Assembly (NCBI RefSeq): GCF_006363955.1
Contig: NZ_CP040948.1
Span: 682,001 to 746,000, forward strand
Reading direction: 5' to 3'
DNA: 64,000 bases
Origin: Methylophilus medardicus
GTDB taxonomy: Bacteria > Pseudomonadota > Gammaproteobacteria > Burkholderiales > Methylophilaceae
Part shown: positions 8,776-17,174 of the stretch, one piece after another
How positions within the stretch are numbered: position 1 is the stretch's first letter
How the letters are laid out: each line of letters opens with the position of its first letter
The notes under the pieces: model-generated
Seen by the model: the letters and a program-made list of their open reading frames with translations, nothing else
The model's database searches: none
What the model was told of the DNA's origin: nothing
Position numbers and translations under genes: made by a program

Positions 8776-8816
8776 TGCATGCTAAGGTTTGGCGTCACCG
8801 GTCAAAAAAGTGAGTC

Positions 8817-10232
8817 ATGATGGTCGTACAAACACAGTCGCACACCTTCGAGGCATTAGTGCAGCGCTATGGTGAGCAATATAAATGGATGGTGCTGTTG
8901 ATTATTGGGGTAGGCACCATTGCGGGTGTGCTTTGTACCTCTAGTTTTAACGTGGCCGTACCTGCACTGACGCACACGTTTCATTTGGGCCAAGACCATG
9001 TGCAGTGGGCCATGACAGCGTTTTTGGCAGCGATGACCATCGGCATGCTGCCTGCGGCCTGGTGGTTGGAGCGGTTCGGTTTGCGTCGCGTCTTTATGAC
9101 CACGCTATGTTTGTTGATTGCCGCCAGTGTGGCTGGCTTTTATGCCCATACCTTCGTACAGGTAGTGATTGCTCGCTTGCTGCAAGGCCTCGCTGCTGGC
9201 GTTTTGCAACCGCTCGGGGTGATGGCACTCATGCGTTTGTTTCCGCCCAATATTCAAGGGCGTGCCTCCGGGGTGTTGATTGTGGGTATTGCATTCACCC
9301 CCGCCGTTGCGCCATCGATCAGTGGTTGGCTACTAGACCAGTTTGGCTGGCATGCGATTTTTTTGTTGGGTGTCCCGTTTGCGGTCATCGCACTTGGATG
9401 CGCTTGGCAATGGCTACCAACCCCTCGTCAACGCGTGATCAAGCCTTTTGATTGGCCCGGCCTAGGCTGGTTATCCGCCGCGACCATTGGATTGGTAGAG
9501 TTCGTCTCCAGCTTGCACCATAGTGGTTTAATGTCGTTGTGGACATGGGGGCAAGCCAGTCTGACGGTGCTGTCTATGTGGTGTTATCTGCGGCATGCGC
9601 GGCGGTTACCCCATGCAATCATACAACTGCATTTATTTAACCGTCCCACCTTCAGTCGGGGCACGCTGGTCGCATTTGCTTATGGATTTGGGTTGTATGC
9701 ATCCACCTATCTCATCCCGGTATTTTTGCAAAATGCGATGGCATATTCTGCCACCGATGCGGGCTTGTTATTACTGCCCTCAGGCTTGGCACTGGTGCTA
9801 ACCATCCCTCTGGCAGGCCGGATGGCCGACCAGTATTCGCCGCGCCGCATTACCTTGGCCGGATTGATCGTGTTCGGCGTCTCGTTTCTGGGCTTTGCTT
9901 TGGTTGCGGAGCAGGTGCATTATTGGCAAATTATCACAGCCACCGTGGTCGGCCGTATCGGTTTGGGGCTCATTTTGCCCGCATTGAATTTGGCCACCTT
10001 GCATGAAATGGAGCCGCACCAGCTCGGTCAATCATCGGTCGTGGTCAGTTATGCCCGGCAATTGGGTGGGGTGGTTGGGGTGACCATGATGGCCGTTTTT
10101 ATGGAGTGGCGCGAACGTGTGCTCGCCCCCGATGCGTTTGCCGCCTACGCGCAGGGATTTTTGCTGTTGTCGGTGGTGTTTGCGATGGCCATGGTGGCCG
10201 CACTCGGCATGAAAGATGCCAAACGGGAGTAG
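8817..10232 (+). CDS. MFS drug-efflux-type transporter (DHA2-like)
   Basis: 471 residues, inner membrane, with about 14 predicted hydrophobic segments as in the DHA2 (EmrB/QacA) class. The motif-A-like loop is WWLERFGLRRVF, the motif-C-like segment is GIAFTPAVAPSISGWLLD, and a second-half repeat reads AGRMADQYSPRR. The ORF begins with tandem ATGs at 8817 and 8820. Likely a proton-driven exporter; the substrate is unknown. No membrane-fusion partner (EmrA) or adjacent regulator is encoded nearby. The structured leader may be involved in its control. Confidence 0.85.
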   Translation: MMVVQTQSHTFEALVQRYGEQYKWMVLLIIGVGTIAGVLCTSSFNVAVPALTHTFHLGQDHVQWAMTAFLAAMTIGMLPAAWWLERFGLRRVFMTTLCLLIAASVAGFYAHTFVQVVIARLLQGLAAGVLQPLGVMALMRLFPPNIQGRASGVLIVGIAFTPAVAPSISGWLLDQFGWHAIFLLGVPFAVIALGCAWQWLPTPRQRVIKPFDWPGLGWLSAATIGLVEFVSSLHHSGLMSLWTWGQASLTVLSMWCYLRHARRLPHAIIQLHLFNRPTFSRGTLVAFAYGFGLYASTYLIPVFLQNAMAYSATDAGLLLLPSGLALVLTIPLAGRMADQYSPRRITLAGLIVFGVSFLGFALVAEQVHYWQIITATVVGRIGLGLILPALNLATLHEMEPHQLGQSSVVVSYARQLGGVVGVTMMAVFMEWRERVLAPDAFAAYAQGFLLLSVVFAMAMVAALGMKDAKRE

Positions 10233-10233
10233 C

Positions 10234-10257
10234 GGCTGTCACCGAATGGTGACAGCC
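10234..10257. terminator. Hairpin between convergent MFS and fpr genes
   Basis: GGCTGTCACC (10234-10243) pairs perfectly with 10248-10257 around a GAAT loop. It starts right after the MFS stop and ends 11 bases before the fpr stop. No T-run follows on either strand, so it may mark the 3' ends without being a classical terminator. Confidence 0.5.
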
Positions 10258-10267
10258 GAATCGAGTA

Positions 10268-11047
10268 TTATTTTTCTACGAACGCTTTTTCAATGACGTA
10301 ATCACCCAATTCGCCAATGCGCGGGGAGACTTTGAAACCACGTTTTTCCAGCATTGCAGCGGTATCCACCAACATGGCTGGGCTACCGCAAATCATCGCC
10401 CGGTCGGTTTCAGGATTGAGCGGAGGCAACCCAATGTCGGTAAACAGCTTGCCGTTTTCTACCAAGTCGGTCAGACGCCCCATGTTTTTAAAAGGCTCAC
10501 GGGTAACGGTAGGGTAATAAATCAACTTATTACGCACTTCTTCGCCAAAGAACTCATTATTTGGTAATTCTTCGGTGATGAACTGTTCGTAGGCCAATTC
10601 GTTGACATAGCGCACGCCGTGAATCAACACCACTTTTTCAAAACGGTCATACACCTCGATGTCCTGAATCAGGCTCATGAACGGCGCTAAGCCAGTGCCT
10701 GTCGAGAAAAAGTACAGGTTTTTGCCCGGTTTGAGGTCAGAGGTAATCAGCGTGCCGGTCGGTTTGCGGCTCACCAGCAATGGATCGCCAACTTTTAAGT
10801 GTTGCAGACGGGAAGTCAACGGGCCATTCGGCACCTTGATACTGAAGAACTCTAAATGCTCTTCATAGTTGGGGCTGGCAATACTGTAGGCGCGGGTCAA
10901 TGGCAAGCCATCCACCTCCAGGCCGATCATCACAAACTGGCCGTTTTCAAAGCGCAGGCCTGGATCACGGGTGGTTTTGAAGCTGAACAGGGTATCGTTC
11001 CAGTGATGCACACTCAATACCGTCTCGGTGGAATATTTTTTACTCAT
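10268..11047 (-). CDS. fpr: Ferredoxin-NADP(+) reductase
   Basis: 259 residues, FAD-dependent, moving electrons between NADPH and ferredoxin/flavodoxin. The FAD-binding motif is LTRAYSIASPNYEEHLEFF (RxYS type), the pyrophosphate/NADPH part is FSTGTGLAPFMSLIQD, and the nicotinamide region contains AMICGSPAML. The C-terminus YVIEKAFVEK matches the bacterial (subclass I, Azotobacter/E. coli type) Fpr ending. It lies 45 bases downstream of etfA on the same strand and may be part of the same transcript. Confidence 0.95.
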   Translation of the reverse strand: MSKKYSTETVLSVHHWNDTLFSFKTTRDPGLRFENGQFVMIGLEVDGLPLTRAYSIASPNYEEHLEFFSIKVPNGPLTSRLQHLKVGDPLLVSRKPTGTLITSDLKPGKNLYFFSTGTGLAPFMSLIQDIEVYDRFEKVVLIHGVRYVNELAYEQFITEELPNNEFFGEEVRNKLIYYPTVTREPFKNMGRLTDLVENGKLFTDIGLPPLNPETDRAMICGSPAMLVDTAAMLEKRGFKVSPRIGELGDYVIEKAFVEK

Positions 11048-11092
11048 GAGGTGAATAGGTTTCTGAATTCAAGGGGTTAATTTAAACGGCTA

Positions 11093-12022
11093 TTATAGCG
11101 CAGCTGTCAGTTGTGGCACGGCCTCAAACAAATCGGCCACCAGTCCATAATCTGCAATTTTAAATATCTGCGCTTCTGGGTCCTGATTGATGGCGACCAC
11201 CACCTTGCTATCTTTCATGCCATAGGCATGCTGGATGGCACCAGAGATCCCCACGGCAATGTAGAGCTCAGGCGCAACGACCACACCGGTCTGGCCCACT
11301 TGCAGGTCATTGGGGGCATAGCCCGCATCGACAGCCGCACGGCTGGCGCCAATTGCTGCGTGTAACTTGTCAGCCAGCGGTGCCAGCACCTCAGCAAAGG
11401 CATCGGCACTGCCCAGCGCGCGACCGCCCGAAACCACCACTTTGGCCGCGGCCAAGGGTGGCCGTTCGGATTTGTTGAATGCTTCAGCTACCCAGCGGCT
11501 GCCTTCGGCGGCTGCCGGTACAGACAGGGTTTGCGTGCCAGCAGCATTGCCATTGGCGGCGGCTGCAAACTTACTGCCGCGCACGGTCAGCACCTGCGTC
11601 GCATCTGTGCTCTGCACCGTTGCCAGTACATTGCCAGCATAGATGCCGCGCACATACGTGTTTTGATTGACGATTTCCAGCACGTCCGAAAGCATATTCA
11701 CATCCAGCAATGCCGCCACGCGTGGCAAGACGTTTTTGCTAAATGCGCTATGCGCCGCCAAGATCACGCGGTAGTTGGCTGCCACTGTCACCACTAGGTC
11801 TGCCAAGTGTTCGGCGGTGGCGTGTTGCAAACTGGCATCCGTGGCCACTAATACGCTACTCACGCCTTGCAAAGCAGCCGCTTGTGCCGCGAGTGCGTCG
11901 GTGTGCGCTGCGGCAATCAACACATCTACCGGTTGTTGCCATTGCTGTGCAGCGGTGACTGCGCGCGCAACTTGTTCGTTTAAGTGCTGGCCATCATGTT
12001 CGGCAATAATCAGTGTTCTCAT
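11093..12022 (-). CDS. etfA: Electron transfer flavoprotein alpha subunit
   Basis: 309 residues. The C-terminal FAD domain is clear: SGGRALGSADAF, GQTGVVVAPELYIAVGISGA with IQHAYGMKDS, and AINQDPEAQIFKIADYG. Together with EtfB it forms the soluble FAD/AMP carrier that passes electrons from flavin dehydrogenases to ETF-QO (encoded at 13876). Start overlaps the etfB stop (ATGA, 4 bases). It is a group I housekeeping type rather than the trimethylamine-dehydrogenase ETF of Methylophilus, whose sequence differs considerably. Confidence 0.95.
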   Translation of the reverse strand: MRTLIIAEHDGQHLNEQVARAVTAAQQWQQPVDVLIAAAHTDALAAQAAALQGVSSVLVATDASLQHATAEHLADLVVTVAANYRVILAAHSAFSKNVLPRVAALLDVNMLSDVLEIVNQNTYVRGIYAGNVLATVQSTDATQVLTVRGSKFAAAANGNAAGTQTLSVPAAAEGSRWVAEAFNKSERPPLAAAKVVVSGGRALGSADAFAEVLAPLADKLHAAIGASRAAVDAGYAPNDLQVGQTGVVVAPELYIAVGISGAIQHAYGMKDSKVVVAINQDPEAQIFKIADYGLVADLFEAVPQLTAAL

Positions 12023-12771
12023 GCAATGATCCCTTGGTGTGTACGCAATTTGCTCAATAATTCATTCACATCTTTGACCATGATGCCGGCCGGGCGCTCA
12101 GGCGGCGCTGCCACGCTGAGTTGCTTGACGCTATGCGTGAGTGACAGATTGAGCGAATCCAGCGCAATGGTTTCAATGGGTTTTTTTCTGGCCATCATCA
12201 GATTCGGCAGTTTGACGTAACGCGGGTCATTCAGCCGTAAATCTGCCGTAATCACAGCAGGTAAGGGAACGCTCAGTGTTTGTGTGCCGCCATCCACCTC
12301 GCGTACTACGGTCGCTTGTTGGTCGGCAATGGTGATTTCAGAAGCAAACGTCGCTTGCGGCAGCTTGAGTAAGGCGGCCAACATTTGGCCCGTTTGACCA
12401 GCATCGTCATCAATCGCTTGCTTGCCCAATAAGATCAATGAGGGCTGCTCGCGTTCAACGATGCTTTTGAGTACTTTTGCGACTGCCAAAGGCGCTAGAC
12501 TATCTTGCGTCTCGACCAGAGTTGCGCGATCCACACCCATTGCCAGCGCATGACGCAACACATCCTGATGCGTCGCGGTGCCAATGGTGACGGCGACGAT
12601 TTCAGTGACAATGCCTTTTTCCTTGAGCCGAATGGCCTCTTCAATCGCGTTCTCATCAAACGGATTCACACCCATTTTGACGCCGTCAATGTCCACATCA
12701 GAACCATCTGCTTTGACGCGAACTTGAATGTTATAATCAACGACCCGTTTGATCGCTACTAGTGCTTTCAT
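12019..12771 (-). CDS. etfB: Electron transfer flavoprotein beta subunit
   Basis: 250 residues. N-terminus MKALVAIKRVVDYN and NPFDENAIEEAIRLKEKG are characteristic of EtfB. The nucleotide-binding region includes LLGKQAIDDDAGQTGQMLAA and the recognition-loop region ASEITI follows. First gene of a minus-strand operon etfB-etfA(-fpr). The divergent promoter region shared with the LysR gene is very AT-rich. Confidence 0.95.
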   Translation of the reverse strand: MKALVAIKRVVDYNIQVRVKADGSDVDIDGVKMGVNPFDENAIEEAIRLKEKGIVTEIVAVTIGTATHQDVLRHALAMGVDRATLVETQDSLAPLAVAKVLKSIVEREQPSLILLGKQAIDDDAGQTGQMLAALLKLPQATFASEITIADQQATVVREVDGGTQTLSVPLPAVITADLRLNDPRYVKLPNLMMARKKPIETIALDSLNLSLTHSVKQLSVAAPPERPAGIMVKDVNELLSKLRTHQGIIA

Positions 12772-12845
12772 AAAACGTTTGCCTTTGTGTTGGTTTTTAC
12801 TCGTAGCCTTGCATTTTAAGCTAGGTTGTAATATTTATTAAATTG

Positions 12846-12859
12846 ATTATTATAATAAT
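12846..12859. promoter_or_regulatory. AT-rich palindrome in the etfB/LysR divergent promoter
   Basis: ATTATTATAATAAT is a perfect 14-bp palindrome within a 60-base AT-rich stretch between etfB and the LysR gene. It could be part of a LysR-type site or of a -10 region. Both promoters must lie in this 151-base gap. Confidence 0.35.
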
Positions 12860-12922
12860 ATATATCTATTTTGTAGATTAATTTTAACCCGCCGCAATCA
12901 CACTGCAATTCCATACCCTGCA

Positions 12923-13861
12923 ATGAAATACACCCTCAGACAGCTGGAGATTTTTGTGGCGATTAGTCGCGCGGGTAGCGTGTCCCGCGCCTGCGATCAG
13001 CTCGCACTGTCACAATCGGCTGCCAGTACTGCCCTCATTGAGTTAGAAAAGCAGTTTGATATCCAGTTATTTGACCGCGTTGGTAAATCTTTACGCATCA
13101 ATGAGGCCGGGCAACAATTGCTGCCGAAGGCGGTTGAGTTGCTTGATCGTGCGCGCGAAATTGAGCGTATGTTGCAGGGGCAGCAGGGCTACGGCAATCT
13201 TAAAATCGGCGCTACGTTAACGGTGGGTAACTATTTGGTGACGTTATTGGTGGCCAAATTTCTGCAGCAATATCCACAAAGTCATATTCAGTTGCAGGTG
13301 CAAAATACACGCACGATTGTCGAGCAAATTGCTAACCATACGCTGGACTTAGGTATGATAGAGGGCGAATGTAATCATCCGGATATTGCGGTGGCGCCAT
13401 GGATTGCTGACGAATTGGTGATTTTTGCTGCACCCACGCATCCTCTGGCGCGCTTGGCGCAGACGGGTAAAACCATCCATAAATCAGATTTGCTGTTACA
13501 ACCCTGGATTGTCCGTGAGCAAGGCTCGGGCACGCGCGAGACGTTTGACCGGGCATTTAAGCAGGATTATTCCCGTCTCAATATCACGCTGGAGCTTGAG
13601 CACACCGAGGCGATCAAACGGGCAGTGGAGTCTGGTCTCGGCATTGGCTGCATTTCGCGACTGGCACTGAAAGATGCCTTTAGGCGCGGCAGTCTGGTGC
13701 CGATTGAGAACCACAGTTTGCAGTTTCACCGCAATTTTTATTTTTTATGGCACAGGCAAAAATACCAAACCGGTGGCATTCGTCAGTTTCTGGCTTTTTG
13801 CCAGGCCTTTACCCAAGGCGCGACGCGTAGCGATCTGATTGATATTCCGGCCATTGCCTGA
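12923..13861 (+). CDS. LysR-family transcriptional regulator (CysL/YeiE/CbbR-like)
   Basis: 312 residues. N-terminal wHTH (LRQLEIFVAISRAGSVSRAC; LSQSAASTALIELEKQF) and a substrate-binding domain with LKIGATLTVGNYLV and QPWIVREQGSGTRETF, a hallmark of the CysL/YeiE/CbbR branch. It is divergent from etfBA and sits 14 bases upstream of the ETF-QO gene on the same strand. Autoregulation and control of etf genes are therefore plausible. The effector is unknown. Confidence 0.9.
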   Translation: MKYTLRQLEIFVAISRAGSVSRACDQLALSQSAASTALIELEKQFDIQLFDRVGKSLRINEAGQQLLPKAVELLDRAREIERMLQGQQGYGNLKIGATLTVGNYLVTLLVAKFLQQYPQSHIQLQVQNTRTIVEQIANHTLDLGMIEGECNHPDIAVAPWIADELVIFAAPTHPLARLAQTGKTIHKSDLLLQPWIVREQGSGTRETFDRAFKQDYSRLNITLELEHTEAIKRAVESGLGIGCISRLALKDAFRRGSLVPIENHSLQFHRNFYFLWHRQKYQTGGIRQFLAFCQAFTQGATRSDLIDIPAIA

Positions 13862-13875
13862 CACAAGGAGCAAAG

Positions 13876-15522
13876 ATGGAAAGAGATGTTATGGAATACG
13901 ATGTGCTGATTGTCGGGGCAGGCCCGGCCGGCTTGTCCGCAGCCATTCGACTCAAACAATTGGCGCAGGCACAGGGCGAAGACTTGGGCGTGTGTGTGCT
14001 CGAAAAAGGCGCCGAAGTTGGCAGCCACATTTTCTCTGGCGCCGTGCTTGATCCCAAAGCCTTGCAAGAGCTTTTTCCAGACTGGCAAGCCTTGGGTGCG
14101 CCACTCAACACGCCGGTAAACAAAGATACCTTCGTCGTATTGGGTGAGGAGAAGTCATGGGAGGTGCCCGAATGGTCCTTACCACCTTTAATGCGCAATC
14201 ACGGAAATTACATCATCAGCCTAGGGGAAGTGTGTCGTTGGTTGGCCGGCCAAGCAGAGGCGCTCGGGGTCGAAATTTACACCGGTTTTTCTGCGCAAAG
14301 CCCAAGTTATGATGCGCAAGGCCGCATGATCGGCGTGATTACGGGCGATATGGGCTTGGATAAACAAGGCAATCCTAGCGCAAACTACACGCCGGGCATT
14401 GAAATTCGGGCGAATTACACGCTGGTGGCCGAAGGCACACGCGGCTCGTTGACCAAACAATTAGAGGCGCGTTATGGCTTGCGTGCCACAGCCAGCCCTG
14501 CCAAATATGGTATTGGCTTTAAAGAAGTTTGGCGAGTCGCGCCTGAATTGCATCAAAAAGGCTTGATTGAGCACACACTGGGCTGGCCACTGGATGCGAA
14601 TACCGGTGGTGGCGGATTTATTTACCATCATGGTGAACATTTAGTCTCTGTCGGTTATGTGGTGCATCTGGACTATCAAAACCCTTACTTGTCACCGTTT
14701 GATGTTTTTCAAACCTTTAAAACACATCCTAAATTAAAAGGGTTGCTGCAAGGGGGCAAACGCTTGAGTTATGGTGCACGTGCGATTTCTGAGGGCGGCG
14801 TGCAGTCCTTACCAGAGATGGCTTTCCCTGGCGGCGCGCTATTAGGTTGCAGTGCCGGCTTGGTGAATCTGCCAAAAATCAAAGGCACGCATTATGCGAT
14901 GAAATCCGGCATGCTCGCCGCAGAGGCTGTGTTTGAAGCGCGCCAGCAAGGCAACCCTGAATTATTGACCAGCTACCCGCAAAAGCTGCGGGCTTCTTGG
15001 ATCTGGCAGGAGTTGTTTGCGGTACGTAATGTGAAGCCTTATCTCTCGCGCTTGGGCACCTGGGCGGGTTCGGCATTGGGTGGCATTGAAATGTGGCTAT
15101 CTAGCTGGGGCGTCGCGCTGCCGTGGACACTGAAACATGCCAGTGCGGATCATGCCACGCTGGCAGAGGCATCACAGAGCCAAGTGCCCACCTATGCCAA
15201 GCCCGATGGCGTGTTGACCTTTGATAAGTTAAGCTCGGTCAGCTTGTGCAATCTTTCGCATGACCACCAGCAACCTTGCCATTTGAAGTTAGGCGTGGCG
15301 GATATGCCGGTGCGGGTGAACTTGCCGCGCTACGCTGGCCCAGAGCAACGCTATTGCCCTGCCGGGGTATACGAGTACGTCGAGCATGCCGGTGAAAAAG
15401 TCTTGCAGATTAATGCTCAAAATTGTATCCACTGCAAAACCTGCGATATTAAAGACCCGATGCAAAACATTAATTGGGTGCCACCTGAAGGCGGTAGCGG
15501 ACCGAATTACGTTTCTCAGTAA
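13876..15522 (+). CDS. Electron transfer flavoprotein-ubiquinone oxidoreductase
   Basis: 548 residues, membrane-associated FAD/4Fe-4S enzyme that passes electrons from reduced ETF to quinone. N-terminal FAD motif DVLIVGAGPAGLSAAIRLKQ at about 9-28; internal SYGARAISEGGVQSLPEMAF. The C-terminal ferredoxin-like domain carries the cluster ligands in RYCPAGVYEY and NCIHCKTCDIKDPMQNINWV, ending GGSGPNY. Length matches the family (about 550). AAGGAG precedes the ATG. Probably co-transcribed with the LysR gene. No feeding dehydrogenase is encoded in the window. Confidence 0.95.
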   Translation: MERDVMEYDVLIVGAGPAGLSAAIRLKQLAQAQGEDLGVCVLEKGAEVGSHIFSGAVLDPKALQELFPDWQALGAPLNTPVNKDTFVVLGEEKSWEVPEWSLPPLMRNHGNYIISLGEVCRWLAGQAEALGVEIYTGFSAQSPSYDAQGRMIGVITGDMGLDKQGNPSANYTPGIEIRANYTLVAEGTRGSLTKQLEARYGLRATASPAKYGIGFKEVWRVAPELHQKGLIEHTLGWPLDANTGGGGFIYHHGEHLVSVGYVVHLDYQNPYLSPFDVFQTFKTHPKLKGLLQGGKRLSYGARAISEGGVQSLPEMAFPGGALLGCSAGLVNLPKIKGTHYAMKSGMLAAEAVFEARQQGNPELLTSYPQKLRASWIWQELFAVRNVKPYLSRLGTWAGSALGGIEMWLSSWGVALPWTLKHASADHATLAEASQSQVPTYAKPDGVLTFDKLSSVSLCNLSHDHQQPCHLKLGVADMPVRVNLPRYAGPEQRYCPAGVYEYVEHAGEKVLQINAQNCIHCKTCDIKDPMQNINWVPPEGGSGPNYVSQ

Positions 15523-15534
15523 TCGATACCCAAT

Positions 15535-15564
15535 AAAAAGCCACCTACGTAAGGTGGCTTTTTT
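15535..15564 (+). terminator. Terminator after ETF-QO gene
   Basis: Arms AAAAAGCCACCT (15535-15546) and AGGTGGCTTTTT (15552-15563) with a T-run. The A-run on the other side lets it serve convergent ftsX as well. Confidence 0.9.
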
Positions 15565-15577
15565 GTTGGCATGCGGG

Positions 15578-16468
15578 TTAACGTTTTTGCGTCAGTGCAA
15601 TAAAGGCGGCAATCCAACCTATCGTCACTGTGGTGATCAGCATCAGCCCACCAACATTAAACAGATGAAATACCAATTGAAACTGGCTTTGATAGTTGTT
15701 CGCGAGCAGTTGTACCGGTTGTTTTAAATTCCACACAATGACAAACAGCAGTGCGACTGCAATGAGACCACCGCCCAGACCATAAACCCCGCCCATGTAC
15801 AAAAACGGGCGCCGAATAAAACTGTGTGTGGCCCCGATCAAGCGGCTGACTTCAATCTCGGCCTCGTGCGTGAGCACTTGCATGCGTACTGTGTTGCTGA
15901 TCACGGTAATCATGGCAATGCCAAGCAGGCTGGCAAAAATGACCGCGATGCGTTTTCCTAACACCAACATCGCGTGCAAACGTTCAATCCAAACATTGTC
16001 GATGACCAGCTCTTCAATCTCTGCGCGCTTCTGCAATAGCTGCTGTACCGGTTTCACCGAGGCCGGCTGCGTATCCTGGAGGGTGATAAATAAAGCGTCC
16101 GGCAATGGATTTTGCGGTAAGTCTGCCAGCAGGTCTTTTTGCACAAACTGCTGCGTCAGTTGTTTGATCGCCTCCTCCTTGGGCACGTAGCGCACCTCTT
16201 TCACCTGCGGCAAAGCCTCTAGGTCGTGGATCAGTCGCTGTAGCAGATTTGCATTGAGCGCGGGTTTGAGGAAAGCACTGATTTGGGCGTCTTGTTTGAG
16301 GGTACGCGACATGTCTTGCAAGTTGTCTAGGCCAACAAACAGTAAGCCCGGCAGGGTGGCGGTAATGCCAATGACCATGCAAATGGTCAGCGTATTCAGC
16401 CAGTGGGTTTTTAAGCGCTGCACGACCAGCTCCATGGCCATGGCGTGTTGGTTTAACCAGTTTTTCAT
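15578..16468 (-). CDS. ftsX: Cell-division protein FtsX
   Basis: 296-residue permease-like partner of FtsE, in the divisome controlling septal peptidoglycan hydrolysis. It has an N-terminal cytoplasmic part (AMELVVQRLKTHWLNTLTI), TM1 around 30-50, a periplasmic domain (ISAFLKPALNANLLQ; EVRYVPKEEAIKQL), and three C-terminal TMs. The ATG at 16468 was chosen rather than an upstream in-frame start at 16582, because the latter would run over 100 bases into ftsE. The ftsE stop is 10 bases upstream. Confidence 0.93.
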   Translation of the reverse strand: MKNWLNQHAMAMELVVQRLKTHWLNTLTICMVIGITATLPGLLFVGLDNLQDMSRTLKQDAQISAFLKPALNANLLQRLIHDLEALPQVKEVRYVPKEEAIKQLTQQFVQKDLLADLPQNPLPDALFITLQDTQPASVKPVQQLLQKRAEIEELVIDNVWIERLHAMLVLGKRIAVIFASLLGIAMITVISNTVRMQVLTHEAEIEVSRLIGATHSFIRRPFLYMGGVYGLGGGLIAVALLFVIVWNLKQPVQLLANNYQSQFQLVFHLFNVGGLMLITTVTIGWIAAFIALTQKR

Positions 16469-16478
16469 AGCCTGCGTC

Positions 16479-17156
16479 TCATAACATCGCCGTTTGTGAT
16501 GGCATGGGATTAATTTTTTGCTGATCGATATGCAAAGTACGGTAAGCGATCGTGCTGACTTGGCTGACATCATGCATGGCAATCACCACCGTGACACCCA
16601 CGTCGTTAAAGGCTTTCAGGAGCTGCATGATTTCGAGCGAAGCGGCTTGATCCAAACCGCCGGTTGGTTCGTCGGCAATCACAATCGAGGGACGGCTAAC
16701 GACTGCACGTGCAATCGCCAGTCGCTGTTGTTCGCCGCCCGACAGCGTGATCGGCATGGCTTTCTCTTTGTTGAGCAAGCCTACCTTGTCCAGTGCCGCA
16801 CGCACCCTACGTGCCGCCTCTTCGCCCGTAATGCCTTGAATGCTCAAAGGCAGGGCGACATTCTCAAAGCTATTGCGGTCATAAAGCAGCTTATGGTCTT
16901 GAAACACCAAGCCAAATCGGCGTCGCAGATACGGCACGGCGTTGGGGTGCAGCTGGCTGATATCTTGTTGATTGATCAGAATGTGCCCGCTGGAAGGCAG
17001 TTCTATGCCTGCCATCAATTTGAGTAGCGTGCTTTTGCCGGCGCCGGAATGGCCGGTGACCAGTACAAACGCGCCTTTGTCGATGCTAAAGCTGACTTGA
17101 CGAAATAAATGTGCGCTATTGGGGTAGCGCATGCTGACATTATTAAAAACAATCAT
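16479..17156 (-). CDS. ftsE: Cell-division ATP-binding protein FtsE
   Basis: 225 residues, ABC ATPase. Walker A GHSGAGKSTLLKL at about 36-48, signature LSGGEQQRLAIARA, Walker B VIADEPTGGLD, switch His in VIAMHDV. The N-terminus MIVFNNVSMRYPN is typical. Lies between ftsY and ftsX as in most proteobacteria (ftsY-ftsE-ftsX). The usual downstream rpoH is not present here. Confidence 0.96.
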   Translation of the reverse strand: MIVFNNVSMRYPNSAHLFRQVSFSIDKGAFVLVTGHSGAGKSTLLKLMAGIELPSSGHILINQQDISQLHPNAVPYLRRRFGLVFQDHKLLYDRNSFENVALPLSIQGITGEEAARRVRAALDKVGLLNKEKAMPITLSGGEQQRLAIARAVVSRPSIVIADEPTGGLDQAASLEIMQLLKAFNDVGVTVVIAMHDVSQVSTIAYRTLHIDQQKINPMPSQTAML

Positions 17157-17174
17157 AATTTAAAGCGAGGATGC

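Noticed and set aside
11111-12029. Several plus-strand frames across etfA and etfB
   Set aside because: Overlaps by frame shadow; low-complexity Ala/Arg-rich products typical of reverse-strand reading of GC-rich genes.
11093-12771. EtfAB as the trimethylamine dehydrogenase partner of Methylophilus
   Set aside because: Sequence is of the housekeeping group I type, and no trimethylamine dehydrogenase is present.
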